Shown here in pieces: positions 16,600-26,091 of a stretch of 32,633 nt of DNA. A program made the translations under genes and the position numbers. Source of the DNA: Candidatus Azambacteria bacterium GW2011_GWA2_42_9 (GTDB taxonomy: Bacteria; Patescibacteriota; Minisyncoccia; UBA10092); the NCBI GenBank assembly GCA_000994805.1, contig LCEQ01000001.1, forward strand, positions 1 through 32,633. Direction: 5' to 3'. The notes beneath the pieces were generated by a model. That model ran no database searches. It was not told the DNA's origin and was given only the letters and a program-made list of their open reading frames with translations. Every line of letters begins with the position of its first letter. Positions within the stretch are counted from its first letter, which is position 1.

Positions 16600-19002
16600 C
16601 TAACAAACGCTGTAGCCGCAATTAGTGCAACGACCACCGCGGCATCCTTCCTCATAAATTAATGTCCCTTTTTGACATTCGGGACAAAAGTTGCCAAGTA
16701 AAATATTTAAGATTTTTTCTGTATTGGTTTCTCCAGTTAGTCCGTAGTGCTCAAGATAATGGTCAATCGCTTTGGCAATAGCGTCGCCGAGAGAAATGAC
16801 TTGGTCTTTTCCAAATCCGGCAAATCCGCTCCCGCCGATTCCTTCGTGTTGATCCCTGATTTCTTTGAGTCGCTCCAGAGCTGAAATTGGCGATGGCATT
16901 CTTAAAATTAATGAAAGGTCCCGAGCTATCGTTTCGGCATCGGCCATAACATCTGATCTCGATTTGCCAATACTAACAAAGACTTCAAGGGGCTCACTGG
17001 GCCCTTTTTCCTCATCAAAATTGATTGTGATAAAAGCGCCGCCGTGCTGCGTCTGAACGCGAATGGTTTTTCCCATAACTTCTTTTGGGCGCGATTTTCT
17101 AAAACCTTTTGATTTTTCTGTTTCTTTTTCACCAATTCCGGCGGATAATACCCCGCCTTTACAACCGTCTCGAAAGACGGTGATGCCGAGACAGTTGGTT
17201 TCAAAAGCATATTGATAAGCCGCGCCGATGTCGCTTAGCGTGGCTGAATTAGGCAGATTGATGGTTTTGGAAACGCCGTTATCGGTATACTCTTGGAAAG
17301 CTGACTGGATATCAATATGCCGCATAGGATGAATTTCATGAGCTGTTACGAAAATTTTTCTAATGTCTGGCGGAATTTCCGTTAATCCACCCACCACGCC
17401 GATTTCCATAATTTTTTTCTCAAGTTCTTCAGAATAAAAACCGCGTTCCTTGGCAATTTTGATTAATCTGGTAAAAGACGGGGAAATTCGGATCAACTCT
17501 CGATTTCCAGAGGTGTGTTTTCCAACCAAACTATAGTTGGGCTCAATGCCGCCGGAACAGCCAGCTAAAATACTGATTTCGCCGGTTGGCGCGATAGTGG
17601 TAATGGTACAGTTTCTAATGGGTTTGCCATTTTTATAGATGCTCTTATCCCAAAGTGGGAAAGGACCGCGTTCATTGGCCAATTTTTCCGATTCATTATG
17701 GCCCACGTCATTGATGAATTTCATGATGCGCCCGCCTAAAGCGCGGGCTTCAATTGAATCATAAGGAATATTCATGTGGATCAAGACATCGGCAAATCCC
17801 ATCACGCCCAAGCCAATCCGCCTGATCTGGTGGGCTAGTTTCATAATCTCCGGCAGCGGATAAGGATTTACCTCAATGACATCGTCCAGGAATCTGACCG
17901 ACAAACGGACCGCGTAGGCCAGTTTTTCCCAATTGATGTCGAAACTTCCATCGGGTTTTTCGGAAAGGAATCGGTGCAGATTAATCGATCCGAGATTGCA
18001 GACGTCGTTGGGGAAAAGCGGCTGTTCGCCGCATGGATTGGTGGCTTCAATATACAGAATGCCTTGAAGCGGATTTGATGGTGATCGATTGGTTTTATCA
18101 ATAAACCACAGCCCGGGATCGCCGGTTTTCCAAGCCATTTCGAGGATAGCGTTCATAACTTCTCTGGCTTTTTTGCGCCCGACGACAGTTTGATTTTTGG
18201 GACTTATTAAGTCATATTCGGCATCTTCAATAACGGCTTTCATAAAAACATCGGTAGCGGCCACCGAAATGTTAAACTTTGAAATTTGTTCTTGAAGCAA
18301 CGCCGCTTCCATTTCTTTGACGGCTTCTTTAGTAAAAAGATGCCGTCTCATTTTTTTCATAATCTCTTGGTTTTCATCGTCCAAAATGCCTTTGCAGCGG
18401 ATAAATTCCATAATATCGGGATGATGAACGGATAATATCGCCATATTGGCGCCGCGGCGCGTGCCACCCTGAATGACCGATTTAGTCGAAGCGTTGGACA
18501 CTCTGAGGAAAGGAATTGGGCCGGAAGATCGACCTCTGGTCGATCCGACGATAGCGTCTTTTTCCCTCAAAGAAGAGAAAGCAAAACCGGTGCCGCCGCC
18601 GGATTTATGGATAATCGCTTGGCGTTTGAAAGCTTCATAAATTTCCTCCATGGAATCGCCAATAGGCAGAACGAAGCAGGCTGAATATTGCAGGCCGTTT
18701 CCGGTGCCGGCATTGTAAATCGTTGGCGCGTTCGGGAAGAATTTCCGTTCAGCCATTAATTTATAGAATTTAACGGCATAATTCAAGATACCTTCTTCGG
18801 AAGCACCATAGTTTTTTTCAGCGGTGGCAACTTGATAAGCAACGCGCCAGAACATTTTTTCGGTAGTTTCAAGTAAATCACCGTTATTATCTCGCCTTCT
18901 GAATCTTTCATTGATAAGTTTAACGGCATCCGGCGACCCGTCATAAACAGGCATTCCTTCGGGCATCGAAGCAATCACTATTTTTTTCTGTTGTTCTTTC
19001 AA
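16600..19002 (-). CDS. nrdJ: Adenosylcobalamin-dependent (class II) ribonucleotide reductase
   Basis: FFPNAPTIYNAGT, SGGGTGFAFSSLR, GGTRRGANMAIL, ATNPCGEQPLFPNDVCNLGSINL, TIAPTGEISILAGCSGGIEP, and a C-terminal CPECxKGTL...CxNCGYSVC cluster. Confidence 0.93.
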   Translation of the reverse strand: MKEQQKKIVIASMPEGMPVYDGSPDAVKLINERFRRRDNNGDLLETTEKMFWRVAYQVATAEKNYGASEEGILNYAVKFYKLMAERKFFPNAPTIYNAGTGNGLQYSACFVLPIGDSMEEIYEAFKRQAIIHKSGGGTGFAFSSLREKDAIVGSTRGRSSGPIPFLRVSNASTKSVIQGGTRRGANMAILSVHHPDIMEFIRCKGILDDENQEIMKKMRRHLFTKEAVKEMEAALLQEQISKFNISVAATDVFMKAVIEDAEYDLISPKNQTVVGRKKAREVMNAILEMAWKTGDPGLWFIDKTNRSPSNPLQGILYIEATNPCGEQPLFPNDVCNLGSINLHRFLSEKPDGSFDINWEKLAYAVRLSVRFLDDVIEVNPYPLPEIMKLAHQIRRIGLGVMGFADVLIHMNIPYDSIEARALGGRIMKFINDVGHNESEKLANERGPFPLWDKSIYKNGKPIRNCTITTIAPTGEISILAGCSGGIEPNYSLVGKHTSGNRELIRISPSFTRLIKIAKERGFYSEELEKKIMEIGVVGGLTEIPPDIRKIFVTAHEIHPMRHIDIQSAFQEYTDNGVSKTINLPNSATLSDIGAAYQYAFETNCLGITVFRDGCKGGVLSAGIGEKETEKSKGFRKSRPKEVMGKTIRVQTQHGGAFITINFDEEKGPSEPLEVFVSIGKSRSDVMADAETIARDLSLILRMPSPISALERLKEIRDQHEGIGGSGFAGFGKDQVISLGDAIAKAIDHYLEHYGLTGETNTEKILNILLGNFCPECQKGTLIYEEGCRGGRCTNCGYSVC

Positions 19003-19048
19003 GATTGGCCTCCTATTTTAAATTGTCAAAAAAACAAAAGTAATCAGA

Positions 19049-19076
19049 AGTATAACATTTTATTTTTTATTGTCAA
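19049..19076 (-). promoter_or_regulatory. sigma70-type promoter for nrdJ
   Basis: Minus strand TTGACA (19071-19076) - 16 nt - TATACT (19049-19054). Confidence 0.75.
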
Positions 19077-19099
19077 AATTTAAAAATTGTGGATAATTA
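19070..19099 (+). promoter_or_regulatory. Putative promoter for efp
   Basis: TTGTCA (19070-19075) - 16 nt - GATAAT (19092-19097), or 18 nt to TAATTA; overlaps the divergent nrdJ -35. Confidence 0.55.
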
Positions 19100-19107
19100 G
19101 TATAAAT

Positions 19108-19677
19108 ATGTTATCCATAAATGACTTGCAAAACGGAATATATATTGTTTATGAGGGAATGCCATTCCAGGTTTTGGAAGTTACTCATCTTCATATGGGG
19201 CGGGGCAGTTCCAGTGTTCAGACAAGGTTAAAAAACCTTAAAACGGGCCAGATTTTGGCGCGGAATTTCAAACCGGCCGACACGTTTAAAGAAGCCAATA
19301 TTGAAAAACAAAAAATAAAATATCTATATGGCCATCGCGATGAATACTGGTTCTGCGAAGAAAACAGTCCGGCAAATCGGTTCAGGCTTTCCGAAGAAAA
19401 CCTTAGCGGCGTGGCGAAATTTATTAAGCCAAACACGACAGTTGAGGCCCTGAAATTCAATGGGGAAATTTTAAACATCGCCCTGCCTATTAAAATGGAC
19501 TTTAAAGTAACCGAGGCGCCGCCAGGAGTTCGCGGCAATACGGCGCAGGGAGGAACTAAAACCATAACAATAGAAACCGGCGCTCAAATTATCGCTCCTC
19601 TATTTATTAACGAAGGCGACATTATCCGTATCAACACCCAGACGGGAGAATACGTAGAACGTATAGAAAAAAAATAG
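19108..19677 (+). CDS. efp: Elongation factor P
   Basis: KOW-like N-terminal domain and C-terminal TGAQIIAPLFINEGDIIRINTQTGEYVERI. Start reassigned to MLSIND; the ORF track start at 19087 is a TTG. Confidence 0.93.
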   Translation: MLSINDLQNGIYIVYEGMPFQVLEVTHLHMGRGSSSVQTRLKNLKTGQILARNFKPADTFKEANIEKQKIKYLYGHRDEYWFCEENSPANRFRLSEENLSGVAKFIKPNTTVEALKFNGEILNIALPIKMDFKVTEAPPGVRGNTAQGGTKTITIETGAQIIAPLFINEGDIIRINTQTGEYVERIEKK

Positions 19678-19691
19678 CTAAAAACTATTTT
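19671..19691. terminator. Possible bidirectional terminator formed by the two convergent stop regions
   Basis: AAAATAG-ctaaaaa-CTATTTT; both arms consist of the last codons of efp and the TraG-like gene. Confidence 0.35.
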
Positions 19692-21367
19692 CTAATTGTT
19701 TCTTCCAGAACTTTTTTCAATTCTTCGGTATCAACGGTTTTGCGTTGTTTTTTAGTTTCCTGTTTGTCTGTAAAAGTTTTAGTGCGAAAGAGCGGCGGTG
19801 AAGTAAAATTTTCTTTACCCACCATAGCTTTAGCGTCGGTGGGCCGCGGTTTTAACTGCGACAAATGCACCGGTTTTGGCGGCTCTCTTCTGTCCTTGGT
19901 TTTAGCAAAACAGTCGCTGCAATAGACAGGCCGGTTCGGATCCGGTTTAAAAGGCACCTTTACTTTTTTATTACAATTTGAACAAACAGCGTCATATAAT
20001 TTTTTGTCAGTATATCTCAGTTCTTCTTTTTTCGGAATTTCTGAAACATGTTCTGAAAGATTTTCGGCTGAAATAATAACACCGGTGGCTTCCGCTATCG
20101 CTTTTTCCACCTGGTCTTGCGGCGTACCGTACGTTTTTCTGGAGTATTCAATTATTTCTTCGGCGAAAGAAACTTCCGGCTTCGGATAAGGCGGCAGGGT
20201 CATCGCCGAAAAAGGCCGCGAAGGAACGCCGTCAATCAAAAGGCGAAGGTAAATATTGTAATTCGGCAAATTAAGCAAATCCGCCGCTACAATGTTCGGC
20301 CCGAACTGCTTTTCTTCCAAGAATTCAACGTCTTCGCCGCCGGTTCTAAACGCGATAAAAGTGCCGACATTGCCAAAAATAGCGTCTTTTACCTTCATAT
20401 TCTGGTCGTGGACCAACTGGCCGATATATTGATTGGCGATAATAAGATTAAGGCGAAATTTTCTGGCTTCCGATAAAATGTCGGCGAAACTGTCGGTAAC
20501 AAAGGTCTGAAACTCGTCCACGTAAAGATAAAAGTCCTTCCGGTTTTCTTCCAAAATATCAACGCGGCTCATAGCGGCAAGCTGGATTTTGGTAATCAGC
20601 ATTCCGCCAAGAAGTTTCGCGTTGTCTTCCCCGAGCCGCCCTTTGCTGAGATTCATTATTATAATTTTCCCTTCGTCCATGGCTTGCCTGAAATCAAACG
20701 AAGAAATCGGCTGGCCGATGATATTTCTAATGACTGTCGCCGAACTGAATTGGCCAATTTTATTTTGAATGGCCGCCGTCGCTTCCTGTTCGTATTTTTG
20801 CTGGTAACTAGCATATTCCTGTGTCCAGAACGCCTTAATAACGGGATCTGTTATTTGACTGACGATACTTTTCCGAAAAATTTTATCAGAAAACATCCGG
20901 TTGACTCCCAGCAAAGTGGAACCGGGGACTTCCAGCAGAGCCAATATGGTATTATTTAAAATATATTCCATTCTGGCGCTCCAGACATCGGGCCAGATTT
21001 TTTTAAAAACTCCCATAAGGCCGGAAGCAATTAAATGGCGGGCCTTCGCGTCTACATTTTCTATGGCATTAAAAGCGATGGGGTACGCCATATCAGCCGG
21101 ATTGAAGTAAATAACGTCTTTAATTCTTTCTTTTGGAATATAATTAAGCAGTTTTTCGGCCGCTTCGCCGTGCGGGTCAACGAAACCCATGCCGTGCCCC
21201 GCCATGATATCGGAAATCATCATATTCATTTGCAGATTGGTTTTTCCCGTGCCCGTTTGGCCGATCACATACATATGGCGGCGGCGATCGTCGATTTTGA
21301 TGCCAAATTTTTTCCGTTCATTGCGGAAATTCGTTTCCGCGAAATATGTTATTCCATTATTTGTCAT
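19685..21367 (-). CDS. VirD4/TraG-like ATPase with C-terminal zinc ribbon
   Basis: Walker A IGQTGTGKTNL, Walker B-like FYLYVDEFQTF, ANQYIGQL, then CSNCNKKVKVPFKPDPNRPVYCSDCF. Confidence 0.82.
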   Translation of the reverse strand: MTNNGITYFAETNFRNERKKFGIKIDDRRRHMYVIGQTGTGKTNLQMNMMISDIMAGHGMGFVDPHGEAAEKLLNYIPKERIKDVIYFNPADMAYPIAFNAIENVDAKARHLIASGLMGVFKKIWPDVWSARMEYILNNTILALLEVPGSTLLGVNRMFSDKIFRKSIVSQITDPVIKAFWTQEYASYQQKYEQEATAAIQNKIGQFSSATVIRNIIGQPISSFDFRQAMDEGKIIIMNLSKGRLGEDNAKLLGGMLITKIQLAAMSRVDILEENRKDFYLYVDEFQTFVTDSFADILSEARKFRLNLIIANQYIGQLVHDQNMKVKDAIFGNVGTFIAFRTGGEDVEFLEEKQFGPNIVAADLLNLPNYNIYLRLLIDGVPSRPFSAMTLPPYPKPEVSFAEEIIEYSRKTYGTPQDQVEKAIAEATGVIISAENLSEHVSEIPKKEELRYTDKKLYDAVCSNCNKKVKVPFKPDPNRPVYCSDCFAKTKDRREPPKPVHLSQLKPRPTDAKAMVGKENFTSPPLFRTKTFTDKQETKKQRKTVDTEELKKVLEETIRK

Positions 21368-21368
21368 A

Positions 21369-22646
21369 TTATATCGGCAAGCTCACCGGCGGTTCGGCTT
21401 TTTTGGCTTCAACCCGCCTTAAAGTCGGCGCTTCAACGGCAAAAATCGGATAATGATAAATCGTCGCCAACTCTTCGGTATTGAGAATGAAGGTTTTTTC
21501 TACAAACCTTCTGTTAATATATCGCTTGATAAACTTTTTTTTCCTTATAAATTCAAAACGTTTTCTGAATGGTTGTATTTCCCTGTCAATTGAAGTTTCT
21601 TCATCGTCATTGCCTTTAAAGGCGTTTAAATTTACGCTATTGAATTGCCTGAAGGAACCGGTCACGGCAGTTAAGTTAGCGCTATTAAAAGAATCGCTTC
21701 TGGCAATATAAATGTAGCGAATGTTGGTTTTGAAAGCCAATTTTGAAATTTTATTTTCTATCGCTTCAACGATATTTTTTTCGCCGGGCGATAAATTAGC
21801 GGCAGTGGTTTTTGCGTCTTCTTTTTTTGGGTTCTCCCACGTCGGATAAATCGCAATACCAACAAAAAAATTTTTTATAAATTCTTCAACGCCGCCGTAA
21901 ATATTGCCGAACCAGGTTTTTTTAACTTCGATTTTTTTGCCGGTTAGTTTATTAATCGCTTCCTGCCCTTTTTCTCTCCATCCTTTTTCCGCCGTCGGCG
22001 CTATAAGATACTGGATAAAAATATTTTCGCCCGCTTTTAGTTTGGAAAGTATTTCAAGAAACGAAGCCATCGGGTCAACCCGCCTTTCTTTTTCGCTTTC
22101 CTCAAAAGCAATATAAGTCCGGATTGGCAGATAATCGTCTTTGCCCAACATAAGTTCCACCCCTTTAATATCATGAGTTTTGGAAGGAACTTTATTGGCT
22201 AATGGGCCGGCGTAATCCAAAACCTCTGAAATTTCCGCGCTTGGATATTGGGCGTGAATCTGGGCTTCAACCAGGTTGCGGAATCGTTCCGGTGTTCTTA
22301 TAAAAAAATAAACCGAGCCGTCAATGCCGGCGATTTCCAAACTGAGCCACGGCTGGGCCCTTCCAAACCAATATTTGCCGAAGAATTTAATTTTGGTAAG
22401 AATGGCGTAAAATCCGGAAAAAATCTGCTCCATGGCTTTGGGTGTTTTTTCAATATCCCGCGAGATTTTAACTTCCAAAAGCAGCCAGTTTATTTTTTTT
22501 ATGGCTTTTTCTTTTAGATAATTTACCCAAAGCTCAATAAATAAAACAGCCAAAAACACCGGTAGCCACAGCCACCAGAGACCTAAAAAAATCTGAATGA
22601 TTGCGTAAAAAATATCCATCCAACCTAAGTATAACAAATTTCCCAA
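21369..22646 (-). CDS. Membrane protein partner of the TraG-like ATPase (unknown function)
   Basis: N-terminal TM segment, long soluble domain; stop adjacent to the start of the ATPase gene. Confidence 0.65.
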   Translation of the reverse strand: MGNLLYLGWMDIFYAIIQIFLGLWWLWLPVFLAVLFIELWVNYLKEKAIKKINWLLLEVKISRDIEKTPKAMEQIFSGFYAILTKIKFFGKYWFGRAQPWLSLEIAGIDGSVYFFIRTPERFRNLVEAQIHAQYPSAEISEVLDYAGPLANKVPSKTHDIKGVELMLGKDDYLPIRTYIAFEESEKERRVDPMASFLEILSKLKAGENIFIQYLIAPTAEKGWREKGQEAINKLTGKKIEVKKTWFGNIYGGVEEFIKNFFVGIAIYPTWENPKKEDAKTTAANLSPGEKNIVEAIENKISKLAFKTNIRYIYIARSDSFNSANLTAVTGSFRQFNSVNLNAFKGNDDEETSIDREIQPFRKRFEFIRKKKFIKRYINRRFVEKTFILNTEELATIYHYPIFAVEAPTLRRVEAKKAEPPVSLPI

Positions 22647-22676
22647 ACAAATTCCAATACGAGACGGTCGGTTTTA

Positions 22677-23711
22677 TTACGATAAAATAAAGCGTTCGTT
22701 TTCGGCTTTTTTAAAAAACTTCTTGTTTTGAAGGTTAAGTAAAATGGTGTTTTCTTTCACCAGCCGTTTGGACTGGACGGTTTTGATAATCTCGTTTTTG
22801 GTTAATCCGCCTGGAGAGCTTTTCAAGACAGAGACCAAGACGTCGCGAACCGTTCCCGGTTCATAGCCCCAATCGGCGAGCGCGTACGTGCCGCGGCCGA
22901 CCAAAACAAAACGAGGATCCTTGATAAGCTCATTATGGACAGTTTGGGGGTGGGCCTTTCTATCTGAAAAAACAAGCTTATTTATCAACTCCGCCACTTC
23001 ATTGAAGTGAAGGGGCTTTTTTTCTTTTTTAAAAACAAGAAAGGCCTTATCCTTGACACCTTTTGGAGAAATTTCCGGAGAATGAACCGGCCCCCACTGG
23101 CCAAAAGGATTTTGAGCGAGTTTATAAGAAAGTTCCACGTATGAAAACAGGGCCTTATTATTATTCTCTTTACTAAGCGACGCCAAAGTCTTCAAAACTT
23201 CTTCTTTTGAAAATGGAGAATTTGCGCTTTCTATTTTTTGTCTCAGCGTTTCAACTAAATTTACCGCGTTATTATAGGCGGAATCGCTCAAGGCCCACGC
23301 GGCTTGGCAGGAAGGGGTTTCTTTAAAATAAACCGCCTTGTCTTTTCCTAAATTTAAAACAAAATTAATAACATTTTCTTTGTTTTTTTCATTTAAAGAA
23401 AACTCCCCGGCTAATTCTTTTAAAGCGTGATCCTCCCTTCTGACGCCGCCATATTCTTTAAAATAGTTTTCTATGACGGCAAAAGCGGCGCCCAGCGGCT
23501 CTAAAACGTTTTTATTGGAGAGTTGCTTTAATCCCAGCGCCTCTATTTGCCGCACCCTTTCTCTGGTTATTCCCAGGTTTTGGCCTATATTTTCCAAGGT
23601 CTGGTAGGCCTCGCTTTTTAAGCCGAAGCGCTTTTCAACAACCGAGCGCACCCTGGGATTAAGAATTTTCAACATTTCATCCAGAATATTTTTTAAATTC
23701 GGATTTTTCAT
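22677..23711 (-). CDS. Sigma70 region-4-like HTH fused to a HARE-HTH-like domain
   Basis: TLENIGQNLGITRERVRQIEALGLKQL (sigma4), then KEKKPLHFNEVAELINK...HPQTVHNELIKDPRFVLVGRGTYALADWGY (HARE-HTH/RpoE-delta-like). Confidence 0.8.
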   Translation of the reverse strand: MKNPNLKNILDEMLKILNPRVRSVVEKRFGLKSEAYQTLENIGQNLGITRERVRQIEALGLKQLSNKNVLEPLGAAFAVIENYFKEYGGVRREDHALKELAGEFSLNEKNKENVINFVLNLGKDKAVYFKETPSCQAAWALSDSAYNNAVNLVETLRQKIESANSPFSKEEVLKTLASLSKENNNKALFSYVELSYKLAQNPFGQWGPVHSPEISPKGVKDKAFLVFKKEKKPLHFNEVAELINKLVFSDRKAHPQTVHNELIKDPRFVLVGRGTYALADWGYEPGTVRDVLVSVLKSSPGGLTKNEIIKTVQSKRLVKENTILLNLQNKKFFKKAENERFILS

Positions 23712-23747
23712 ATTACATTACAAAATTAAATAATAAAAGTTAATTAT

Positions 23748-23776
23748 AATATATAACATCGCCAAACTTATGTCAA
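23748..23776 (-). promoter_or_regulatory. sigma70-type promoter for the sigma4/HARE gene
   Basis: Minus strand TTGACA - 17 nt - TATATT; the -35 overlaps the secF stop region. Confidence 0.7.
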
Positions 23777-24660
23777 ACCGGTTTCTTCTTGTTTAAAAAA
23801 TTGAACCAACTGACCAAAATCGGCGAGGCAATAAATATTGAAGAATAGGTCCCCGAAAAAATACCGACAATCAGCGCCAAGATAAAATATTTCAGGCTTT
23901 CGCTGCCAAAAAAATACAAAGCCGCCAAAGTCAAAAGAACGGTAAGCGAAGTGTTGATTGAGCGCACCAGGGTCTCATTAACGCTTTGATTGACTAAATT
24001 TTCAAAATCCAAACTATAACGCTTTAAATTTTCCCTGATTCTGTCAAAAACCACGATAGTGTCGTGAACCGAAAATCCAAGCACCACTAAAAGGGCGACG
24101 ATAAAATTAGTCCCGATTTCAACATTATAAAAATGACCGAGATATGAAAATAAGCCCAAAGGAATAATCAGGTCGTGAAAAAGAGCTATCAAAGTCGCTA
24201 CGCCGTAGCGCCAAGAATTCAAGGGTTTGGAAACCTGCCTGAACGCCCATGCGATATAAAGCGAAATCCCCAAAAGCACCAGGGCGATGGCTCTCAAGGA
24301 CTTTTGTTTAAGTTCCGCTCCGATTGTCGGACCAATGGAAGAAAATCTTCTTTCTTCCATTGGTGTTAAAAGCGCAACTATTTTTTGGTGAACCGCCTCA
24401 TCGGTTTCTCTAAATCGCAGGGTCAGACCGTCGTCGCCGACCGGTGTTATCCTTAAATCATTGAGGTTAAGGCCTTTAAGCGATTCATAAGCCGAATTTA
24501 CCGGCGGGCGTTTATCCGGAGAATAAACCAATTCAAGAATGGCGCCGCCCTTAAAATCAATTCCGGGCCTTAACTGCCAAAGTATCATCGCCCCGATGCT
24601 CAAAATTATAAAAACGCCGGAAATCGCGTAATAAAATTTTCTGTTGCCGATAATGTTCAT
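23773..24660 (-). CDS. secF: Protein translocase subunit SecF
   Basis: GIDFKGGAILEL, FSVHDTIVVFDRIREN, SVNETLVRSINTSLTVLL. Start reassigned to MNIIGN with ATGA overlap to secD. Confidence 0.95.
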   Translation of the reverse strand: MNIIGNRKFYYAISGVFIILSIGAMILWQLRPGIDFKGGAILELVYSPDKRPPVNSAYESLKGLNLNDLRITPVGDDGLTLRFRETDEAVHQKIVALLTPMEERRFSSIGPTIGAELKQKSLRAIALVLLGISLYIAWAFRQVSKPLNSWRYGVATLIALFHDLIIPLGLFSYLGHFYNVEIGTNFIVALLVVLGFSVHDTIVVFDRIRENLKRYSLDFENLVNQSVNETLVRSINTSLTVLLTLAALYFFGSESLKYFILALIVGIFSGTYSSIFIASPILVSWFNFLNKKKPV

Positions 24661-26051
24661 ATCAGTCGCGGCCACTTTTCTAAATAGTACAGCGGAAAAA
24701 GTTTTAGAAGCGACCTTGTAATAAAAATTGCCGAAAACATGCTAACAATGACGCCGATGCCCAAAGTCAGAGCAAACCCTTTAACAACGCTTGCAGTTAA
24801 ATAATATAAAACCGCCGTGGTGATTAAAGTCGAGATATTGGAATCCCGGATGGACGGCCAGGCCCGACTGAAACCGTCATTAATAGCCAGGCCCAAATTT
24901 TTACCAAAACGGACTTCTTCTTTTATCCGCTCAAAAATTAAAATATTGGCGTCAACCGCCATGCCTATTGAAAGTATAAATCCCGCCACGCCGGCCAAAG
25001 TTAATGTAACGGGTATCAATTTAAATAAGGATAAAACCAGCGCGGTGTAAATTAAGAGAGCTATTACAGCGACAATCCCGGGAAATCTATAATAGATAAT
25101 CATAAATAAGGACACCACCAAAAATCCGATGATCCCGGCGAAAATGCTTTTATCCAAAGAATCCTGTCCCAAACTTGCTCCGACCGAGTCCTGGGAAATC
25201 AGCTTAATCGGCACCGGTAGAGCGCCGGCATTAAGCCGCTCGGCTAATTTTTTAGCTTCGCTTGGCGTAAATTTTCCTGAAATCACCGCTGAACCGCCGC
25301 TAATCGGTTCGCGAACCACGGGCGCGGAAATGGGCAGACCGTCAAGATAAATTCCCAATTGTTTCCCGACATTTTTCGTCGTCAGTTCTTCAAATATTTT
25401 CGCTCCTTCGTCGTCAAATTGAACGCTGACTTCGGGCTGGTAGGTATTTTGATCAAAAGTTACTTTGGCGCTTTTTATGTAGCGGCCGCTTAAATTCGTC
25501 GGCTTAAAATAAGGGTCGGCCGCGAGAAATTCTTTATTGCCGGCTTTTTGTTCATTTAGAATTTTTTGGGTTTCGGTTTCTTCTATCGACTCTTTAAATT
25601 CTAAAAACGGCGTCTCCCCTATCAAGGAAATAGCAGAAGCAATGTCTTTAACGCCCGCCAATTCAACGATCAAGCGCCGCTCGTCGACCGCGTTTTCAAC
25701 TTCAACAATCGGCTCGCTAACGCCAAACAAATTAACCCGTCTTTCAATAACATCGCGAAGGCCGGACATTGCCGAGCCAACGTCTTGCCCGGCAATGCCG
25801 GAGACATCGGCTATATATATTAAACGAGTCCCGCCGGCTAAATCGAGGCCGAGTTTAAACGGAACTTTGATAAATTGCGGAACCCTAAACGGAGAAAAAA
25901 TGTTTATTTTTTGAGCGGCCTTGTCCCAGACGGCCGGATAAACAAAAAATGCCGCCGAAATCGCGACAACAAAAATAACAAGAACCATAAACCGCACCTT
26001 CCTTTTGGCGTCTAATTTAAATAAATTATCAGGCGAATATCCGGGAGCCAT
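24657..26051 (-). CDS. secD: Protein translocase subunit SecD
   Basis: GLDLAGGTRLIY, GLRDVIERRVNLFGVSEP, GMAVDANILIFERIKEE, SNISTLITTAVL. Confidence 0.95.
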   Translation of the reverse strand: MAPGYSPDNLFKLDAKRKVRFMVLVIFVVAISAAFFVYPAVWDKAAQKINIFSPFRVPQFIKVPFKLGLDLAGGTRLIYIADVSGIAGQDVGSAMSGLRDVIERRVNLFGVSEPIVEVENAVDERRLIVELAGVKDIASAISLIGETPFLEFKESIEETETQKILNEQKAGNKEFLAADPYFKPTNLSGRYIKSAKVTFDQNTYQPEVSVQFDDEGAKIFEELTTKNVGKQLGIYLDGLPISAPVVREPISGGSAVISGKFTPSEAKKLAERLNAGALPVPIKLISQDSVGASLGQDSLDKSIFAGIIGFLVVSLFMIIYYRFPGIVAVIALLIYTALVLSLFKLIPVTLTLAGVAGFILSIGMAVDANILIFERIKEEVRFGKNLGLAINDGFSRAWPSIRDSNISTLITTAVLYYLTASVVKGFALTLGIGVIVSMFSAIFITRSLLKLFPLYYLEKWPRLI

Positions 26052-26091
26052 TAAACTAATTTAATTTTCATAATTAAGAATTCTAAAATAG

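Noticed and set aside
16926-17210. 94-aa minus-strand ORF within nrdJ
   Set aside because: Alternative frame inside a clearly intact gene.
16600-19002. Intein or intron in the RNR gene
   Set aside because: The reading frame is continuous through all active-site motifs with no intein splice-block motifs or excess length.
21035-21484. Plus-strand 149-aa ORF antisense to the TraG-like ATPase and its partner
   Set aside because: Antisense shadow; no family features, and the minus-strand gene is strongly supported.
25537-25914. Plus-strand 125-aa ORF antisense to secD
   Set aside because: Antisense shadow of a conserved gene.
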